From: Streptomyces sannanensis
GTDB lineage: Bacteria; Actinomycetota; Actinomycetes; Streptomycetales; Streptomycetaceae
Length of the DNA: 64,000 nucleotides
Direction of reading: 5' to 3'
Assembly (NCBI RefSeq): GCF_039536205.1
Contig: NZ_BAAAYL010000001.1
Location: 4,526,001 to 4,590,000 of the forward strand
Below the pieces are notes generated by a model that was given only the letters and a program-made list of their open reading frames with translations, was not told where the DNA came from and did no database searches. Of this stretch, positions 42,688 to 51,110 are shown piece by piece (position 1 is the first letter of the stretch; each line of letters opens with the position of its first letter). The position numbers and the translations under genes are program-made.

Positions 42688-43734
42688 ATGGCCATGACGC
42701 GTACCCAAGCCACGACCGAAGGCCAGGAGGCCGCGGCCCTCCTGGAGCGCACCCGTGCCGCCGTCCTCCCCCGGCTGCGCCGTACCGTCGAGTCGCTGCC
42801 CGGCTCCATACGGAGCGTGGCCATGTACCACTTCGGCTGGGAGCACCCCGACGGCACCCCGGCCGCGGGCCGGGTCGGCAAGGCCATCAGGCCCGCGCTG
42901 GTGCTGGCCGCGGCCGGCGCCCTGGGCGGCGACCCGCAGCGGGCCGTACGCGCCGCCGCGGCGGTGGAGCTCGCCCACAACTTCACGCTCATCCACGACG
43001 ACGTCCTCGGCGAGGACCCGACACGGCATCACCGCCCCACCGTCTGGACGGTGTTCGGCACCCCGGACGCGATCGTCGTCGGTGACGCGATGCTCGCCCT
43101 CGCGCTGCGGCTGCTCGCCGAGGACCCCGATCCGGTCGCTTCCGCCGCCTCCGCACGCCTCGCGGCCTGTGTCATCGACCTGTGCGCCGGCCGGCAGGCG
43201 GACTGCGCCTTCGAGGAACGCGGCCCCCTCGACGTCACCCTCGACGAATGCCTCACCATGGCCGAGGCCAAGACGGGCGCCCTGCTGGGGTGTGCCTGCG
43301 CGATCGGCGCTCTCTACGCCGGTGCGGGGGAGGCCCAGGTCGAGGCCATGGACTCCTTCGGCCGGGAAGCCGGCCTCGCCTTCCAGCTCATCGACGACCT
43401 GATCGGCATCTGGGGCGACCCGGAACTCACCGGTAAACCGGTCGGCGCGGATCTGGCCGCCCACAAGAAGTCGCTCCCGGTCGTCGCGGCGCTGACCTCG
43501 GGTACGCCGGCTGCCGCGGAGCTGGCCGAGCTGTACGAGGGGCCCATGGACGGCCCGGCCGTCCGCCGAGCGGCGGAGGCCGTCGACCGGGCGGGTGGCC
43601 GCGACTGGGCGCAGACGCAGGCGGCCGACCGGATGTCCCGCGCCGTCCACCACCTGGCACGCGCGGTGCCGGACCCCGCGGCGGGGGGTGACCTGCTGGC
43701 CCTGGCGGAGTTCGTCACCCGCCGCGCGAGGTGA
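42688..43734 (+). CDS. Polyprenyl diphosphate synthase, probable encapsulin cargo
   Basis: 348 residues, trans-prenyltransferase fold. The first aspartate-rich motif is in LIHDDVLGEDPTRHHRP. The second is DDLIGIWGD, where the fifth position is Gly in place of Asp, a variant I recall in actinobacterial homologues. GKPVGADLAAHKKSLP follows. Condenses isopentenyl diphosphate with allylic diphosphates; chain length not predictable. The N-terminal about 25 residues (MAMTRTQATTEGQE) are polar and could act as a loading tail. TTGGAG precedes ATG 42688. Operon with the encapsulin. Confidence 0.87.
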   Translation: MAMTRTQATTEGQEAAALLERTRAAVLPRLRRTVESLPGSIRSVAMYHFGWEHPDGTPAAGRVGKAIRPALVLAAAGALGGDPQRAVRAAAAVELAHNFTLIHDDVLGEDPTRHHRPTVWTVFGTPDAIVVGDAMLALALRLLAEDPDPVASAASARLAACVIDLCAGRQADCAFEERGPLDVTLDECLTMAEAKTGALLGCACAIGALYAGAGEAQVEAMDSFGREAGLAFQLIDDLIGIWGDPELTGKPVGADLAAHKKSLPVVAALTSGTPAAAELAELYEGPMDGPAVRRAAEAVDRAGGRDWAQTQAADRMSRAVHHLARAVPDPAAGGDLLALAEFVTRRAR

Positions 43735-43836
43735 CGCCCCGCGGGCCCAGTGCGGCGGGGCGGCTGCGTGCCGGGCCGGTCCTGTCAACTCTAGTATCAC
43801 CTACGCCAGTTGACGGACCAGGGAAAGGTTCACGGC

Positions 43837-44439
43837 GTGGGTGCACGAATACGGCAGGCTGACCTGAGTGACCGCGAGACGGTGGCGGACCTGCTGGACA
43901 CGGCCTTCTTCGACGACCCGGTGAGCAACTGGGTCTTCCCCGACGCGGAACAGCGTCGCGGGAAGCACCGCACCTTCCTCGGTGTCTTCCTCGACCTCAC
44001 GCTCGCCGAGGGCCGGGTCGACATCGTCGAGGACGGCACGGCCTGCGCCCTGTGGCATCACGTGCCGGCGGGGGAGCCCGAGGAGGAGGACGACACCCCG
44101 GCCCGTATGCGGGAGATCGCCGACCCGGACAATGAGCGCGCCGAGCTGGTCGGCCGGCTGACGGGTGCGGTCCATCCGCACGACCGGGCGCACGAGTATC
44201 TGCTGCTGATCGGCGTCACCCCCGAGCGCCAGGGGCAGGGAGTGGGTGCGGCGCTCATCGAGTCCGTACTGGAGCGCTGCGACCGGGACGGCCTACCGGC
44301 CTATCTGGAGGCGAGCAGCGCGCGCAGCCGCCGGCTCTACGAGCGGCTCGGTTTCGTCTTCATGGGTACGGCCGTGGAGCTCCCGGACGGGCCGCAGATG
44401 TTTCCGATGTGGCGGGAGCCGCGGGAACGGGACGTGTGA
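43837..44439 (+). CDS. GNAT-family N-acetyltransferase
   Basis: 200 residues. Acetyl-CoA binding motif A is LLLIGVTPERQGQGVGAALI (about 130-149), followed by SSARSRRLYERLGFVFMG. Substrate unknown. GTG 43837 lies 7 bases after GGGAAAGG; TTG 43810 in frame is an alternative. It follows the encapsulin/prenyl synthase pair by 100 bp but appears to have its own promoter region (GTCAACTCTAGTATCAC near 43784-43800). Confidence 0.83.
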   Translation: MGARIRQADLSDRETVADLLDTAFFDDPVSNWVFPDAEQRRGKHRTFLGVFLDLTLAEGRVDIVEDGTACALWHHVPAGEPEEEDDTPARMREIADPDNERAELVGRLTGAVHPHDRAHEYLLLIGVTPERQGQGVGAALIESVLERCDRDGLPAYLEASSARSRRLYERLGFVFMGTAVELPDGPQMFPMWREPRERDV

Positions 44440-44723
44440 CGATCGGCTCGACCGGGTCGGCCGGCTCCCCGCCCGAGAGTGCCCCGGGCAGGGACCGGAC
44501 GCTACCGTCCAGTGCGGCACGGACGCCCTGGACGGGCTCCGCGCAGAGCACCGGGCGCCGGGTGGCCCCCAGGCGCAGCTCCGGAACGGCCGCCGGGCGT
44601 CATCCGCCCCCCGTCACTCCATCCACAGTGGCTGCGGCGCAGGGCGGCCGAGGGCCTGTCGTCCCGGGCTCGGTGCGCGACAGCGCGGGGCGGAGTCGCC
44701 CGTGCAGCCTTACGCTTGGACGT

Positions 44724-44993
44724 ATGGCCAGTGCGCGGGCGCGTCAGCGCCTGACCGGTCCCCCGCAGGGCGGGTTCGTCTGCCCGGCCTGCGGACAGGC
44801 CGTGGAAACGACCGTTCATCGGCACAAGACCCTCGGGACCTATGTTCCGATATGGGCGCCCGGTCCGTGCCGGAATCCGAAGTGCTCCGAGTACACCGGG
44901 GAACTGCCCGAGGAGCCCGCCACCGGAGCCGGCACGGAGGAGGCCGGGGGCGATGACGCCCCCGCGGCCGACCGGAGTGAATCCAGCGGGTGA
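44724..44993 (+). CDS. Small zinc-ribbon-like protein
   Basis: 89 residues. CPACGQ (about residue 20) and CRNPKC (about 49) give a possible four-Cys zinc site. The acidic C-terminal tail (EEPATGAGTEEAGGDD) is disordered. ATG 44724 was chosen because longer readings upstream are compositionally non-coding. 285 bp between the GNAT stop and this start hold no recognised gene. Confidence 0.6.
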   Translation: MASARARQRLTGPPQGGFVCPACGQAVETTVHRHKTLGTYVPIWAPGPCRNPKCSEYTGELPEEPATGAGTEEAGGDDAPAADRSESSG

Positions 44994-45036
44994 CCTGCGG
45001 TGCCGCCGATGCGCCGGGACCGCTACAGTCCGCGCC

Positions 45037-45471
45037 ATGTCAACGGAAGTGGAAGCCTGGACCGGTTGGTACCGGGACCGCCAGGGTGCGGAAGCGATCA
45101 CGATAACGACGGACGGGGCAGGGCTCCGTACGACGATACGGGGAGTGGAGTTCTCGGGCGTGAGCCTCGACGCACTCGCCGAAGGTTCACTGGCCGACTG
45201 CGTACTGGAGTGGGACCTGCCTCTCCCGGTCGCCGTCGACGACACGGTCCACCAGGCCACGCTCAGCTGCCTGCTGACCCTCGGTCGCCGGCTCCCCGGC
45301 TCCGCCGCCGCACGCGCCGACCTCGGCCTCACCCTGCACTTCGGCGGCGCGGTCTACACCTCGGGGCGCCCCGGATGCGACCTCGAGGCGGGCCTGGCGC
45401 AGATCCGGCGGCAGCTTCCGGCGGGCGCGCTTTTCTCGGACGAGCGGCTGGGGCTGGGCCGGCCCGTGTAG
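45037..45471 (+). CDS. DUF6304-like protein
   Basis: 144 residues, mixed alpha/beta, no transmembrane segment or catalytic motif. WTGWYRDRQGAEAITITTDG at the N-terminus and LGLTLHFGGAVYTSGRPGCD later are the most characteristic parts. Conserved in Streptomyces; function unknown. Short spacing (43 bp) after the zinc-ribbon gene suggests co-transcription. Confidence 0.65.
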   Translation: MSTEVEAWTGWYRDRQGAEAITITTDGAGLRTTIRGVEFSGVSLDALAEGSLADCVLEWDLPLPVAVDDTVHQATLSCLLTLGRRLPGSAAARADLGLTLHFGGAVYTSGRPGCDLEAGLAQIRRQLPAGALFSDERLGLGRPV

Positions 45472-45497
45472 TCGACCCGCGCCGGGGCGGCGGCCCG

Positions 45498-46259
45498 TCA
45501 GCCGTCGCCCCCGGGCTGCGCGCCCGGCTCCTCGTACGCATCCTCGTCCGGCTCCTCGTCGGGCTCCTCGTACGGCTCCGCCAGCCGCTCGGCGATGTCC
45601 TGCGCCCAGGCGCCCGCCCATCCGCGCAGGTCCCGCACCTGGTCCCCGGCCAGCCCGTATGCCTGGAACTCGCCGTCGCTCACCCACTCCAGGCCCTCGA
45701 GCCGGTCGCGCAGCTCCCGCAGGTCGAAGTCCTCGTCGTGCCGGGCACCGAGATGCTCCAGCTCGGCCGTGCTGAACCGGCCGCCCGCCGCGTACACGTC
45801 GACCATGTCCCGCGGCAGCCCACGGTCCACCAGCGCCCGCACCTTCGTACCCGCCAGGTCCTCGACGGCGAGCACCGGACCGACGCCCTCCAGGACGACC
45901 GGCGGTCGCCACAGCACCTCCTTGGCCACGACGACTTCGCACATCTCCTCCGTGTCCGGGTCGGCGACGGTCATCCGCGCCATGAGCGGAGACACGTCGG
46001 TCTCACCGACCAGCCATCCCCGGGCCCGCAGGCCGGCCGTCAGATGCCCGACGATCTCCGCCGCGGACACCGGGCGCTCGGTCACGAAGTCCAGATCCCT
46101 CCCCCGAGCTCGAGCGCAGCCGAGAGCTTGGGGGAGGGCGACCAGCCCGTGCGCCAGCACGGCGTACCCGCCGCCGAGGGCGAGCCCGTGGTCGTGCCCC
46201 AGGTCGAGTACGTCGGCGAGCAGCCGCCGGTGCGTGGCGGGGGCGTTCTCAAGCGTCAC
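45498..46259 (-). CDS. Nucleotidyltransferase (AbiEii-like fold) with hairpin insertion
   Basis: 253 residues. GGGYAVLAHGLV and RDLDFVTE correspond to the G-G...D-x-D nucleotidyltransferase signature. They are separated by about 13 residues (LPQALGCARARG) encoded by a perfect-looking GC hairpin (46097-46138). Homologues have only three or four residues there. The rest (AKEVLWRPPVVLE, LAGTKVRALVDRGLPRDMVD) fits the family. The C-terminus is very acidic (EPDEEPDEDAYEEP). No AbiEi antitoxin partner is adjacent, so an abortive-infection role is not supported. Confidence 0.72.
   Translation of the reverse strand: MTLENAPATHRRLLADVLDLGHDHGLALGGGYAVLAHGLVALPQALGCARARGRDLDFVTERPVSAAEIVGHLTAGLRARGWLVGETDVSPLMARMTVADPDTEEMCEVVVAKEVLWRPPVVLEGVGPVLAVEDLAGTKVRALVDRGLPRDMVDVYAAGGRFSTAELEHLGARHDEDFDLRELRDRLEGLEWVSDGEFQAYGLAGDQVRDLRGWAGAWAQDIAERLAEPYEEPDEEPDEDAYEEPGAQPGGDG
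46097..46138 (-). repeat. GC-hairpin repeat inside the nucleotidyltransferase gene
   Basis: CCCTCCCCCGAGCTC (46097-46111) is complementary, with one mismatch, to GAGAGCTTGGGGGAGGG (46122-46138). In frame. Same class as the hairpin in nrdA. Confidence 0.82.
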
Positions 46260-46312
46260 GGGCGCAGTATTCAGCACCCGGCGCGCGGGCGCCTCCACGG
46301 CGCACGGCGCTG

Positions 46313-46369
46313 TCAGGGCAGGCCGACGTTCCACTCCCCGGGCAGGCCGCCGTTGCAGAAGACGCACAC
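46313..46369 (-). pseudogene. C-terminal scrap of a small Cys-containing protein
   Basis: Reads (M)CVFCNGGLPGEWNV and stops. The F-x-C-x-x-C...LP-x-x-W-N ending resembles the tail of small zinc-binding Streptomyces proteins. A GAAGGGAA lies just before a GTG, but only 18 residues are possible. Likely a relic. Confidence 0.35.
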
Positions 46370-46391
46370 GAAGTTCCCTTCGCGGACCCGA

Positions 46392-46429
46392 CGCCCCCTC
46401 CCGCCCGGTTCGCCGGGCGGGAGGGGGCG
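46392..46429 (-). terminator. Terminator after the secreted phosphatase/nuclease gene
   Basis: 17-bp perfect stem CGCCCCCTCCCGCCCGG / CCGGGCGGGAGGGGGCG with a TTCG tetraloop. Confidence 0.93.
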
Positions 46430-46483
46430 TGCACAGGGCCGTGGCGGGCTCCCCGGCTGTGGCATCGCCTGGCCTCCGGCGGT

Positions 46484-47368
46484 TCAGGCGCCGCGCTGGT
46501 GGAGCTCCAGGTCCGCGACCACGGGGCGGTGGTCCGAAGCGTCCGTCGCAACGTCCTGGGCACCGACCACGGTGATGTCCGGGGAGACGGTCACATAGTC
46601 GATGCGCTTGGTCGGGTTGACCGCCGGGTACGTTTTGCCGCCGTTCGGGTCGGCGTCCTTCAGCTCCTTCCACAACGGCGCCAGCTCCAGGGCGTTCGGC
46701 GTGGCGTTGAAGTCACCGACCAGGACCTTCGGTCCGGAGTCCTCGGCAAGCACATTGAGCATGTCCGTCACCTGGGCGCTGCGGACCGACGGGTTGGCCC
46801 GGTAGTCCAGGTGCGTGGAGTAGACGTGCACGTGCGAGCCCTTGACGTTGACCGTCACCTCGGCGAAGCCGGGCGCGGGAGCCGGCACCGGGTTGGGCGT
46901 CTGGGTGGAGAGCCGCGTGATGTCGTGGTTCTCGGCGTCGAGAATCGGGTAGCTGCTCAGCACGGCGGTGCCGTACTGAGCCCGGTCGCCGCCCTCGGTG
47001 GCCGGGGGGTTGTCGTAGATCGGTGCGAAGAACACGTTCATGCCGAGTTCCTCGGCCAGCGCCTGGGCCTCGTCGACGAAGTCGCTACGGGAGCTCCAGT
47101 GCACGTCGACCTCCTGGAGGCCGATCACGTCAGCGTTCAGATCGCGGATCGCCGCCGCGGTGCGGTCCAGGTCGAAGACGTTGTCCTCGCCGGCACCGGC
47201 ATGGATGTTGTAGGTCGCGACCCGCAGCGGCACCGCCGGGGCCTCCGAACCGGGGATGTTGGCGGTCGCGGCCGTCGCCGACCCCGCGGTGGCGAGCACG
47301 GCGGCGGCGGCGAGCACGGCGGCGGCGGCGCGGTTGCCGCGGGCGGGACGTCGGGAAATGAGCTTCAT
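46484..47368 (-). CDS. Secreted endonuclease/exonuclease/phosphatase-family protein
   Basis: 294 residues. N-terminal signal peptide (basic start, AAAAVLAAAAVLATAGSATA, cleavage near ATA-AT). EEP fold: ATYNIHAG, GLQEVDVHW (metal Glu), STHLDYRA, VGDFNATPN and ASDHRPV (catalytic Asp/His). Likely a secreted nuclease or phosphodiester/sphingomyelin-type hydrolase; substrate unknown. Only 12 bp downstream of the GH3 gene on the same strand, so the two form an operon that may scavenge extracellular polymers. Confidence 0.88.
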   Translation of the reverse strand: MKLISRRPARGNRAAAAVLAAAAVLATAGSATAATANIPGSEAPAVPLRVATYNIHAGAGEDNVFDLDRTAAAIRDLNADVIGLQEVDVHWSSRSDFVDEAQALAEELGMNVFFAPIYDNPPATEGGDRAQYGTAVLSSYPILDAENHDITRLSTQTPNPVPAPAPGFAEVTVNVKGSHVHVYSTHLDYRANPSVRSAQVTDMLNVLAEDSGPKVLVGDFNATPNALELAPLWKELKDADPNGGKTYPAVNPTKRIDYVTVSPDITVVGAQDVATDASDHRPVVADLELHQRGA

Positions 47369-47380
47369 GACTACTCCAGA

Positions 47381-49198
47381 TCAGACGGTGGTGAGGCCGG
47401 CACCGAACGGGAACAGGGGAGTTCCCGGGTCGGCGGGGTCGGGGATGGTCACGGGAAGGCGTCCGGCGGGCTGGATCGCTCCGGTCAGCACCCCGGCGAG
47501 GGAACGCATCGACACCTCGTTGAACGCGTATGTGGTGAGGTAGGTGGGCGCCTCGGGGAAGTACATGAGGTCGTACGGATCGCGGACGGCCACGGTGACG
47601 ACCCGCGCGCCGGACGCCAGCAGCGCCTTGACCAGCTTCTGCTGGCCGGAATCGCCGGCCGCGCGGTTGGTGAGCACCACCGTGGTGTCATGCGACAGCG
47701 CGGCCGCGACAGCGGCGTTGATGCGTGCCTGGGAAGGCTTCGCCCCAGTGCTCAGGACGTCCACCGTCAGGCCCCGCTCGGTGAGCGCACGGCCCAGGGC
47801 CGCGGTGGTGATCGGCGCCGCCGAGTCGTCCCATCCGGTGACGAGCACCTTGCCCGCCGGCCCGAGCGGGAGCGCCCCCGGCTCGTCGCGCAGCAGCGTC
47901 GTGGTGCGGTCGGTGATCCGCTGCGCGACGGCCAGGTGGTCCGGCGTGCCGACCGTTCCTGCGACAGCCGCGGTGTCGACGAAGGGCGAGTGAACGATTC
48001 CACGACGCCACTTCAGCCGCAGTACTCGGGTCACCGACTCATTGATGCGGCGCTCGGTGAGCTCACCGTTGCGCACCGCGGCCAGGACCGCGTCATAGGC
48101 GACCTTCATCTTCGGCGGGTTGACGAGTACGTCGACGCCCGCCTTGAGCGCGAGCACCGGCACCCGCTCGTCGCCGTACTTGTTCCGCACGCCGGCCATC
48201 CCGAGCGAGTCGGTCACCACGACGCCGTCGTAGCCGAGCTCCTCGCGCAGCAGCCCGGTGAGGATCGGGTAGGACAGGGTGGCGGGATCGCCGGACGGGT
48301 CGAGCGCGGGCACCACGATGTGGGCGGTCATGATCGAATCGGCGCCCGCGGCGATGGCGGCCCGGAACGGCGGCAGGTCGATCTGGTCCAGCTCCTCGCG
48401 GGAGTGGCTGATGACCGGCAGTCCGGTGTGGCTGTCGACCGCTGTGTCGCCGTGGCCGGGGAAGTGCTTGAGGGTCGCGGCGACACCGGCGTCCTGGTAG
48501 GCGCGCACCTGCGCGGCCACCATATCGGCGGCCAGCTCGGGGGATTCGCCGAACGACCGCACCCCGATCACCGGGTTGGCCGGGTTGATGTTGACATCGG
48601 CCACCGGCGCCAGGTTCTGGTTGACGCCGACGGACCGCAACTCCTGCCCGCTGATGCCGGCAGCGGTGCCCGCGTCCGGGACACTGCGCCCGGCGGCGAG
48701 GGCCATGTTGCCGGGGAACTGGGTGGCCGGCGGCCCCAGCCGTACGACCGCGCCGCCCTCCTGATCGATGCTCAGCAGCAGCGGCACTTCCGACGGCTGA
48801 TCGAGAGCCACCCGCTGGATGCCGTTGGACAGCCCGGCGACCTGCTCGGGCGCGCGGGTGTTGCCGGCGTAGGCGAAGTACACGAAGCCGCCGAGGTGGT
48901 AGCGGGCCACGGCCTGTGCCGCGTTGTCCACCCCGAGGAAGGACTGGTTCATGCTGACCGCGTCCGGGTCGGTGGTGTCCGCGGTCTCGCCGTACACACG
49001 GGTGGTGAACAGCTGGCCGACCTTCTCCTCCAGCGTCATCCGGTGCAGCGTGGCGTTCACCCAGCCGGTCTCGGCAGCAGAGGCGGGCGGCACGGTGGCG
49101 GCCGTGGCGCGGGATGAGTCCAGCGCGACCGCGGTTGCCGCAGCGACGCCGGCCGCGAGGATCGAGCGACGGCTGACGGAATGTTCCGGAAATTGCAT
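47381..49198 (-). CDS. Secreted GH3 beta-N-acetylhexosaminidase-like enzyme (NagZ type)
   Basis: 605 residues. Tat-type signal (VSRRSILAAGVAAATAVAL with twin Arg). GH3 domain with LSIDQEGGAVVRLG, KHFPGHGDTAVDSHTGLP and nucleophile Asp in VVVTDSLGM, then a C-terminal GH3 domain (VLVTGWDDSA, VVLTNRAAGDSGQQKLV). Clearly a second NagZ-type enzyme, but exported, in contrast to DasD. Likely removes GlcNAc from chitin- or cell-wall-derived oligomers outside the cell. First gene of a two-gene operon with the EEP protein. Confidence 0.88.
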   Translation of the reverse strand: MQFPEHSVSRRSILAAGVAAATAVALDSSRATAATVPPASAAETGWVNATLHRMTLEEKVGQLFTTRVYGETADTTDPDAVSMNQSFLGVDNAAQAVARYHLGGFVYFAYAGNTRAPEQVAGLSNGIQRVALDQPSEVPLLLSIDQEGGAVVRLGPPATQFPGNMALAAGRSVPDAGTAAGISGQELRSVGVNQNLAPVADVNINPANPVIGVRSFGESPELAADMVAAQVRAYQDAGVAATLKHFPGHGDTAVDSHTGLPVISHSREELDQIDLPPFRAAIAAGADSIMTAHIVVPALDPSGDPATLSYPILTGLLREELGYDGVVVTDSLGMAGVRNKYGDERVPVLALKAGVDVLVNPPKMKVAYDAVLAAVRNGELTERRINESVTRVLRLKWRRGIVHSPFVDTAAVAGTVGTPDHLAVAQRITDRTTTLLRDEPGALPLGPAGKVLVTGWDDSAAPITTAALGRALTERGLTVDVLSTGAKPSQARINAAVAAALSHDTTVVLTNRAAGDSGQQKLVKALLASGARVVTVAVRDPYDLMYFPEAPTYLTTYAFNEVSMRSLAGVLTGAIQPAGRLPVTIPDPADPGTPLFPFGAGLTTV

Positions 49199-49540
49199 GT
49201 AGTGCTCCCTCGATACGAGGCCGGAACCGCCTCACAGGGGCGGACCAGCGACGATCCGAGACGCTACGGATCTTCGATGAATCGCTGAGAACAAGCCAAT
49301 GGCGTGAATGCGGCGAACCAGTGAGCGGGCATGAGCGGTGGCCAGGGCGGCCTGGGCGGGGTCGGTGAGGATGCGGATGGCATGGTCGGGGACGGCCATG
49401 CGGAGGTTCTGTTCGAAGCGGCGGATGGCGGTGGCGCGCGTCGGGTGAGGCCCGCCAGGACGGGCGCGGCGGCTTGGCGGACAACGCGGGCCGCGTGCAC
49501 CCACGAGCCCGGGGACAGGTCCGCGCCATGCCCGTGACCA
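49199..49540. other. Gene-free interval upstream of the GH3 operon
   Basis: Several overlapping open frames occur here, but none has a recognisable family or ribosome site. A reverse reading with FEQNLRMAVPDHAIRILTD looks protein-like but has no proper start and may be debris. Confidence 0.4.
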
Positions 49541-49935
49541 TTGACCGTACGACATCGAGCAGGCGCGCGCCGTCGCTGCCGGTTCGCTGTCCCTGACGCC
49601 GGCGCCCGGCGGCTGGACGGCACGTGGTGGCCGCGCTCCCGTGCCCTCACTCGTGAGCTGCCACCCTTGACGGCCGCACTGGGCGACCTCTGGGGTCGCA
49701 TCACGCGTATCACGGTGGCCCCGGCCTACTGGCCCGTCATCCCGCGTTGGGTGTCCGTAGCCGGGCGCATGGTGCATATGGGCTGGTCCACCGAGGAGCA
49801 GGATCCGCACAGACTGGCCTTTCTCTCCACCGATGGCCGCCGGGACGTGCTGGTGATCCGGAAACCGGTGCGGATGCCGCCGCGCAGTTGATGGCCGGCG
49901 ACGGTATCGATGCCCCGGCCCGGGCCCCGCGATGA
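49541..49935 (+). pseudogene. Frameshifted DUF5994-family gene
   Basis: LDGTWWPRSRALTRELPPLT and WVSVAGRMVHMGWSTEEQDP match the intact DUF5994-like protein at 50278 (LDGAWWPRSRDIGAELPSLI). After VLVIRKPV the family sequence continues only in another frame (ETGADAAAQLMAGDGIDAP, to 49915). The N-terminus before LDGTWW is also not family-like. Hence a decayed paralogue. Confidence 0.7.
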
Positions 49936-50117
49936 TCACGCCGACGCACCAGGGGATCCGGCAGATGGAGACAGAAGAGGAAGGGCGTGGCTGAGCCGCC
50001 GCGTCGGCTTCTCGGACCGAAGTGAACCTCCGCAAGGATTGTTCGTGTCGGATTAATCCCTTTGGCGTAACGTGGAATGCGGGTCGGCGCACGCTCACGT
50101 GCAATGACCCGGAAGGG

Positions 50118-50145
50118 CGGCTCCGGCGGGTATACGCCGGAGCCG
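50118..50145. terminator. Hairpin between the DUF5994 pair
   Basis: CGGCTCCGGCG / CGCCGGAGCCG with GGTATA loop, followed by TTGCC. Could end the upstream unit. Confidence 0.65.
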
Positions 50146-50277
50146 TTGCCTGTTTCCGTAACCGCGCTCTGCGGCGAGCGCTCGCGCGAGCGTCGTGCGG
50201 AGTACGGTGAGCTAGGAGGGTCGTATCGCGGTCGCACGCTCTGCGGTCGCACTGCTCTCTGCGGACGGGCGGACACC

Positions 50278-50763
50278 ATGGCCGACTCAGACACCCCCGA
50301 CCTCCCCAGGCTCCTGCCGGACGCCGTCCACCGGTCGGTGAAACCCGGCACGGCCCTGCTGCGCCTGGAGACGACACACTCACGCGAGGGAATCCTGGAC
50401 GGCGCGTGGTGGCCGCGGTCCCGGGACATCGGTGCCGAGCTCCCCTCGCTGATCTCCGCGTTGACCGATCATCTCGGACCTGTCACCCGGGTCGGTCTGG
50501 ACGGCAGTGCCTGGGACGAACTGCCGACCCGGGTGATGGTCGACGGCCGAGTCGTCCACATCGACTCCTTCCCGGTCGGTGACGACACCGTCCTCATCAC
50601 CCGGGGCGAACAGGACCATTTCTCCCTGATGCTGGTCCCTCCGGACACGTCCTCCGACGCGGCGCGCGCCGCGATGGCCAGGGCCGTACGGGCCGACAAC
50701 GTCACCGAGGCCAAACAGATCCTCATCGATACGGGCAGCGACACGCCACCTGCGCCGACCTGA
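50278..50763 (+). CDS. DUF5994-family protein
   Basis: 161 residues. Core LDGAWWPRSRDIGAELPSLI and VMVDGRVVHIDSFPVGDDTV; C-terminal helix with DAARAAMARAVRADN. No catalytic motif or membrane segment. Function unknown; such genes are often multicopy in Streptomyces and here a broken paralogue precedes it. ATG 50278 has GGACGGGCGG upstream. Confidence 0.72.
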   Translation: MADSDTPDLPRLLPDAVHRSVKPGTALLRLETTHSREGILDGAWWPRSRDIGAELPSLISALTDHLGPVTRVGLDGSAWDELPTRVMVDGRVVHIDSFPVGDDTVLITRGEQDHFSLMLVPPDTSSDAARAAMARAVRADNVTEAKQILIDTGSDTPPAPT

Positions 50764-50814
50764 AACCTCCGTCGCAGATCGACTCCCCGTCGGCCTGGAC
50801 GCTAGTGCCGCGAC

Positions 50815-51109
50815 CGGCAACGTTTGCCCGGCAAGGAGCGGCGTCCGGTGCGTGATCGCAAGGCGGCCGAAGGCCCTCGTAGCAGCGCTCCTTGGGTTTT
50901 CGGCCTACGCAGCGAGCGTGCGTGCCTGGGGGCACCCCTGGGGGCACCCCTGGGGGCACCCCTGGGGGCACCCCCAGCGGTAGCTGGGGGAGGTAGCTGG
51001 GGGAGGTAGCTGGGGGAGGTAGCTGGGGGAGGTAGCTGGGGGAGGTAGCTGGGGGAGGTAGCTGGGGGAGGTAGCTGGGGGAGCGTCGCGACGGGGCAAA
51101 CGTTGCCGG
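50815..51109. repeat. Repeat cassette bounded by 16-bp inverted repeats
   Basis: CCGGCAACGTTTGCCC (50815-50830) and its reverse complement (51094-51109) bracket the cassette. The cassette holds an array of 13-bp CTGGGGGCACCCC units (about 50926-50970), the hairpin core, and eight 13-bp TAGCTGGGGGAGG units starting at 50981 and spaced exactly 13 bp to 51072. No gene is seen. The GTTTGCC/GGCAAAC motif also resembles LacI-family operators. Confidence 0.88.
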
Positions 51110-51110
51110 G

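Noticed and set aside
45498..46259. AbiE-type abortive-infection toxin
   Set aside because: No AbiEi antitoxin partner beside it, and the active site is interrupted by a hairpin.
50981..51085. Regular 13-bp array resembling a small CRISPR
   Set aside because: Units are contiguous, with no spacers and no cas genes; it is a tandem repeat.
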